NCBI RefSeq assembly: GCF_006402735.1
Contig: NZ_CP017174.1
Coordinates: forward strand, 8,536,001 to 8,600,000
Reading direction: 5' to 3'
DNA: 64,000 nt
Source: Myxococcus xanthus
GTDB lineage: Bacteria > Myxococcota > Myxococcia > Myxococcales > Myxococcaceae
Part shown: piece by piece, positions 60,612-64,000 of the stretch
How the letters are laid out: each line of letters starts with the position of its first letter
Numbering within the stretch: the first letter of the stretch is position 1
Translations under genes and position numbers: made by a program
The notes under the pieces: model-generated
Told to the model about the DNA's origin: nothing
Databases searched by the model: none
What the model saw: the letters and a program-made list of their open reading frames with translations, nothing else

Positions 60612-62309
60612 GTGGACGAGACGAGCCTGCCTGAACCCGATGCCCTGCGTTCCCTGCTGAAGACGGCCCTGGAGTTGCCCGCGCTCCGGCCGCATGCCGC
60701 GCGCCTGGAGCGGCTCGTGGACGACTATGCGCGCGGCGTGGCACGCAAGGATGCCCCCCTGAGCGTGGCGTTGGTGGGGGCCACCGGCGCGGGCAAGTCC
60801 ACCCTCCTCAACGCGCTGGCGGGGCAGGCCCTGTCGCGTGAAGGCGTCAACCGGCCCACCAGCACGGCCGCCACCGTGTTCGCGCCAGAAGGCATGCCCA
60901 CGGACGCGCTGGCGGGCTCCGGCGCGCGGGTCATGACGTATGCCCCCGGCCCCCAGGGCCTGTGGGGCGGACAGGTCTTCATCGACACGCCGGACCTCAA
61001 CAGCGTGGCCACCACGCACCGCGAAGTGGCCCGCGCGGCGCTGGAGCGCGCGGATGTGGCGCTCGTCGTCATGCACCGCGGCAGCGTGGCGGAGGCCTCC
61101 CAGGTGGAGTTCCTCACGGAGTTCGCCCGCCGCCGCGCGCTCGTCTTCATCCTCAACTTCGCGGACGAGCTGTCTCCTGAGTCGCGCGACACGCTCAAGG
61201 CCCAGGTTCGCCGCGTGGCCTCCGAGCAGTACGGCCTTGCACAAGAAGACGTGCCCGTCTTCGCCATCAGCGCCTTGTCGGCGAAGGACGGCCGGGACGT
61301 GTCCGGCGAGTTCGGCGCCCTGCTCTTCCACCTGCGCGGACTGGCCACGCAGGCGGTGGCCGCGCGCGTGCGCAAGACGAACGCGATGGGCGCGCTGGAA
61401 GAGGTGCACACCCGCGTGGAGGCCGCGCTGAAGGAGACGGACGCGACGCTGTCACGCACGCGCGCCGCGCTGGACTCGGGGCTGGAGAAGGCGGCGGAGG
61501 GCCTGCGCGCGGACTTCGACGCGCGGCTGCGGCTGGCGCACGGCCACCTGGCGGCGGAGGTGCGGCGTCAGGCGGGAGGCCGCTTCTGGGGGCCCGCGGC
61601 CTGGGGCCTGCGGCTGTCCCTCTGGGGCGCCAGCGGGCTGGGCGCGGCGGCGCTGGTGGGGCGGAGCAGCCTGCCCGCGGGGCTGGCGGTGGCGGCGGCC
61701 TCCACCGTGGTGGACGTGGTGCGCGGACACACCCGCGCCAGGGCCGCGGAGTCCGCGGTGGTGGAGCCCTTCGAGGACGACTTCAGCGCCCAGGCCGCGG
61801 CGCGCACCGCGCTGGCGGAGGCGCGCAGCGTGGCGCGCGCGAGCGGACTGGAGCCCGCGCTGCTGGGCGTCCCCGACGTGGACACGCTGTTGGAGGAGGT
61901 GCGGGTGGCCAGAGCGGGCGCCTGGCGCTACACCGCCACCACCGGCGTGGCGGAGGCGGTGGCCGGTTGGTGGCGCACCGCGCGCTGGCTGGTGCTGCCG
62001 CTCATCAACCTGCCGCTGCTGGCCCTGCTGGGCCATGTGGGCTACCGCGTGGTGCGGGCCTACGTGGAAGGCCCCCTGCTGCCGTTGGACTACTTCGTCA
62101 ACGCGGGGGCTCTCTTCATGCTGCTCGCCGGCGCGGGCGTGCTGCTGGCTTCAGCGAGTCTCGCTGGGGCCGCTCGCCGTGCGGGTACCGCCGGACGTGC
62201 GCGCTTCGTTGAGGCCCTGGCCGCCCTGGGCGGGAGGCTGGGAGAGACCGTCGAGGATGCTCTGCGCCCCGGGCGGGAGGCCGCGAAGGGCCTGCTGGCG
62301 CTCCGGTGA
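60612..62309 (+). CDS. Membrane-associated GTPase, paralogue of the one at 48179
   Basis: 565 aa, GTG start. G1 is VGATGAGKSTLLN (residues 55-67), G3 is IDTPDLNS and G4-like NFADEL. A central region has the hydrophobic stretch LRLSLWGASGLGAAALVG and a C-terminal pair of helices (RWLVLPLINLPLLALLGHVG; AGALFMLLAGAGVLLASASL). Probably inner-membrane anchored, dynamin- or YfjP/Era-like. Its 3' end overlaps the convergent M23 peptidase gene by 159 bp. Shared layout with the GTPase 12 kb upstream suggests an old duplication. Confidence 0.84.
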   Translation: MDETSLPEPDALRSLLKTALELPALRPHAARLERLVDDYARGVARKDAPLSVALVGATGAGKSTLLNALAGQALSREGVNRPTSTAATVFAPEGMPTDALAGSGARVMTYAPGPQGLWGGQVFIDTPDLNSVATTHREVARAALERADVALVVMHRGSVAEASQVEFLTEFARRRALVFILNFADELSPESRDTLKAQVRRVASEQYGLAQEDVPVFAISALSAKDGRDVSGEFGALLFHLRGLATQAVAARVRKTNAMGALEEVHTRVEAALKETDATLSRTRAALDSGLEKAAEGLRADFDARLRLAHGHLAAEVRRQAGGRFWGPAAWGLRLSLWGASGLGAAALVGRSSLPAGLAVAAASTVVDVVRGHTRARAAESAVVEPFEDDFSAQAAARTALAEARSVARASGLEPALLGVPDVDTLLEEVRVARAGAWRYTATTGVAEAVAGWWRTARWLVLPLINLPLLALLGHVGYRVVRAYVEGPLLPLDYFVNAGALFMLLAGAGVLLASASLAGAARRAGTAGRARFVEALAALGGRLGETVEDALRPGREAAKGLLALR

Positions 62310-62942
62310 CATGGACACCACCGGCTGACCCGGGGTGTGCGTGCCGCCGTTGCTCGCCATGAGCGCCTGCGTGCCGTTGTCCTTGCAGATGGGCGCGGCC
62401 ACGCGGGTGTCGCGCACCGGGTCCCCGTAGCCAGCGATGCGCGCTGGAACGGACGGGTTGTTCCACCCCTTGCCGCTCTCACGCGCCACCTTGAAGTGCA
62501 GGTGCGCGCCGCAGGCCCAGCCCGTGGAGCCGGAGAAGCCGATGAGCTGGCCTTCCTTCACCACGTCACCCGGCTTCACCACCACCGCGCTGAAGTGGAG
62601 GTACTGCGTCTCCAGTCCATCACCGTGGGAGATGACGACGTAGTTGGCGTAGGGCGCGAACTTCTCGTCACAGCCACCCTTGGTGCTGTCACCGCGAGAC
62701 AGACGCACCGTGCCGTCACGCGCGGCGACGATGGGCGTGCCATCCGGCATGCGGAAATCCCACGCGTGCGTGTCGTTGTGTTGGTGACTTCCCGTGTCAT
62801 GTCCCTGGCTCACCGTGTGGATGCGACCACAGGCGAAGGGAACGCCAACCTCGGGCATTTCGCCCACATCGGTGGCGGAAGAGGAAGGAACCGCAGGGGC
62901 CGAAGCCAGGAGAGAACCAAGAAGGAGGGCTGAAAGGTTCAT
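62151..62942 (-). CDS. M23-family metallopeptidase
   Basis: 263 aa from ATG 62942. Signal peptide (NLSALLLGSLLASAPA). Zinc-site pieces in order: HNDTHAWDFRMPDG (HxxxD), YVVISHGDG and the HxH in CGAHLHFK. M23 peptidases cut peptidoglycan cross-bridges or elastin-like proteins in the envelope or outside. Four Cys suggest disulphides. The last 53 codons, low in family similarity, lie opposite the end of the GTPase gene. Confidence 0.9.
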   Translation of the reverse strand: MNLSALLLGSLLASAPAVPSSSATDVGEMPEVGVPFACGRIHTVSQGHDTGSHQHNDTHAWDFRMPDGTPIVAARDGTVRLSRGDSTKGGCDEKFAPYANYVVISHGDGLETQYLHFSAVVVKPGDVVKEGQLIGFSGSTGWACGAHLHFKVARESGKGWNNPSVPARIAGYGDPVRDTRVAAPICKDNGTQALMASNGGTHTPGQPVVSMSPERQQALRGLPPGAQSILDGLSQPPAQGGQGLNEARTSGGTRTASGPSETR

Positions 62943-62972
62943 ATCGGGGCGGGGCGGAAACGGGGGCAAGTG

Positions 62973-63000
62973 GCGCGGGTATTTCCCTGCGGATTTTCGC
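62973..63000. promoter_or_regulatory. Second copy of the GCGCGGG-AT-TTCCC/GGATTTTC motif
   Basis: GCGCGGGTATTTCCC then TGCGGATTTTC, about 30 bp upstream of the M23 peptidase start. It matches the block at 28735 at most positions, with one base less in the middle. Confidence 0.45.
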
Positions 63001-63208
63001 CGCGCCTGTCTGCTGTACGACGCGGAGGGCCTCGGCACGCCCACCCTCCCGGGGGGAGTCATACCCGAGTCCCGAGCGAACGCCGCGCACATGACAGCTA
63101 GGCCCCTATCCGCTCGGCCGCTCGGGAAGCGGGCCAAGCGCGCATCGCGAGCGGCCACTTCCCTTTCGACATGCCCATGTACGGGGACAGGTGGCGGCAC
63201 ACGCCACT

Positions 63209-63251
63209 GTGAGGATCACTCACCCCTGGTCGCAGAAAGTGACTGGTCACT
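63209..63251 (+). promoter_or_regulatory. Probable TetR autoregulatory operators
   Basis: GTGA-GGA-TCAC (63209-63219) and AGTGAC-TG-GTCACT (63238-63251) are two palindromes sharing the TCACTCAC flank, 30 bp upstream of the TetR start. Placement fits repression of its own promoter. Confidence 0.65.
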
Positions 63252-63281
63252 CACTAAGTTCGACATTATCCTGGGAGTCGA

Positions 63282-63947
63282 ATGGCCGCGAAGAACACTC
63301 CATCGGACGCGCCGGCCCGGCCTGTCCGCCGCACGCAGCAGGAGCGCCGTGAGACGACGCGGCGCAAGCTGCTGGACGCCACCATCGAGACGCTGGTGGA
63401 GCAGGGCTACGCCCGCCTGACGACGGTGGAGGTGTCCAAACGGGCAGGCCTGTCACAGGGCGCGCTCTTCACCCACTTCGATACGAAGGAGGAGCTGCTG
63501 GCCGCGGCGGTGGAGCACCTCTTCCCGCGGCTCATCCAGGACTACCTGGCGGGCGTGGGTGCCCGGCCGTCAGGCAGGGACCGCATCGCGGCGGCGGTGG
63601 ACATGTTGTGGGCCGCCTTCCAGCGCCCGGAGCTGCAGGCCGCCATCGAGCTCTACGTCGCGGCGCGCACGGACGCGGAGCTGCGCGTGGCGCTGGCGGC
63701 GGTGGACGGGCCGCACCGGGAGAACCTGCACCGCGTTGCACGCGAGCTGTTTCCCGAGGCCTCCGAGCACCCGGACTTCGACTCCATCGTGGAGCTGGCG
63801 CTGGACGCGGTGCAGGGCGCCGCGGTGGGAGGCAGCGCCCGGCCGAACGACCCGGCGCACCGGCGCATGTTGGATGCGCTCACCCACTTCATGCGCAACG
63901 CCTTCCTCCCCTCATTGGCGCGGCCTCGCCGCCGCGCCCGCTCCTGA
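63282..63947 (+). CDS. TetR-family transcriptional regulator
   Basis: 221 aa; GGGAG before ATG 63282. N-terminal helix-turn-helix at about 25-70: RRKLLDATIETLVEQGYARLTTVEVSKRAGLSQGALFTHF, quoted in part as VSKRAGLSQGALFTHF. The rest is a ligand-binding helical domain of unknown specificity. Basic tail (RPRRRARS). Likely autoregulated through the palindromes just upstream, and likely controls the next gene, which starts 25 bp downstream. Confidence 0.93.
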   Translation: MAAKNTPSDAPARPVRRTQQERRETTRRKLLDATIETLVEQGYARLTTVEVSKRAGLSQGALFTHFDTKEELLAAAVEHLFPRLIQDYLAGVGARPSGRDRIAAAVDMLWAAFQRPELQAAIELYVAARTDAELRVALAAVDGPHRENLHRVARELFPEASEHPDFDSIVELALDAVQGAAVGGSARPNDPAHRRMLDALTHFMRNAFLPSLARPRRRARS

Positions 63948-63972
63948 GTTCGCCGACACGGAGGGTCCCACC

Positions 63973-64000
63973 ATGGACGCAGCACACATCCCCGACCTCA
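63973..64000 (+). CDS. Start of an unidentified gene (cut by window edge)
   Basis: ATG at 63973 with GGAGGG 10 bp upstream, beginning MDAAHIPDL. It is probably in an operon with the TetR gene and its regulatory target. Nothing more can be said. Confidence 0.55.

Larger units (their letters stand above)
62943..63281. other. Divergent intergenic region, M23 peptidase and TetR regulator
   Basis: 339 bp with no supported gene. Contains the GCGCGGGTATTTCCC/GGATTTTC block near the peptidase gene and TetR-like operators next to the regulator (separate entries). Confidence 0.45.

Overview
The window is about 69% GC, densely packed chromosomal DNA with a strong G/C bias at third codon positions. The organism is almost certainly a member of the Myxococcaceae, most likely genus Myxococcus. 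The evidence is a gliding-motor operon matching AglR-AglQ-AglS (including AglQ Asp28), a traA-traB outer-membrane-exchange operon whose TraA ends in a MYXO-CTERM-type tail, many lipoproteins, and several large multi-domain histidine kinases. I saw no rRNA, tRNA, insertion sequence, prophage or CRISPR array, so this looks like core chromosome rather than an island.

Layout. 0-3.6 kb: a metal-uptake-like locus with a TonB-dependent receptor carrying its own TonB C-terminal domain, a coupled Tat-type lipoprotein (cut by the window edge) and a divergent MbnP-like lipoprotein, sharing an AT-rich control region with inverted repeats. 3.6-14.2 kb: receiver-kinase, FKBP isomerase plus thioredoxin, a secreted beta-barrel protein, glutamine-dependent NAD synthase, a LON-domain protein, an ABHD18-type hydrolase and a MASE1 hybrid kinase. 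14.2-20.3 kb: small membrane protein, TPR lipoprotein coupled to a HupE/UreJ-type transporter, a glycolipid-binding-domain protein, a phosphoglycolate-phosphatase-like HAD enzyme and the aglRQS motor operon. 20.6-28.5 kb: an MshEN-domain protein, an MsrB-MsrA lipoprotein, two overlapping sensor-kinase genes of which one lacks an ATPase domain, and a beta-helix lipoprotein. 28.9-35.8 kb: QueD, a YdfG-like reductase, a PHA-synthase pair (coiled-coil subunit plus PhaC) with a coupled hydrolase, a YhhQ queuosine-precursor transporter, and a FolM-like reductase coupled to a FolB-cupin fusion. 35.9-51.2 kb: methyltransferase, Gre-like factor, dienelactone hydrolase, a Ser-rich repeat lipoprotein with a DUF4105 protein, a GAF-LuxR regulator coupled to a phosphoesterase, a thioredoxin-TPR lipoprotein, a dynamin-like GTPase and a DisA-like (DACNV-type) protein. 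51.3-55.1 kb: traAB. 55.1-64 kb: Ig-like lipoprotein, a DCC-lipase-maturation-factor fusion, a metallo-beta-lactamase-fold protein with lost metal ligands, an amidinotransferase-fold enzyme, a second GTPase, an M23 peptidase and a TetR regulator with visible operators.

Two themes link the genes. The first is the cell surface and social behaviour: aglRQS powers gliding and traAB mediates contact-dependent membrane exchange, among many lipoproteins and OM proteins. The second is tight translational coupling: ATGA, GTGA or longer overlaps are frequent, and several convergent gene pairs embed both stop codons in the arms of one short hairpin.
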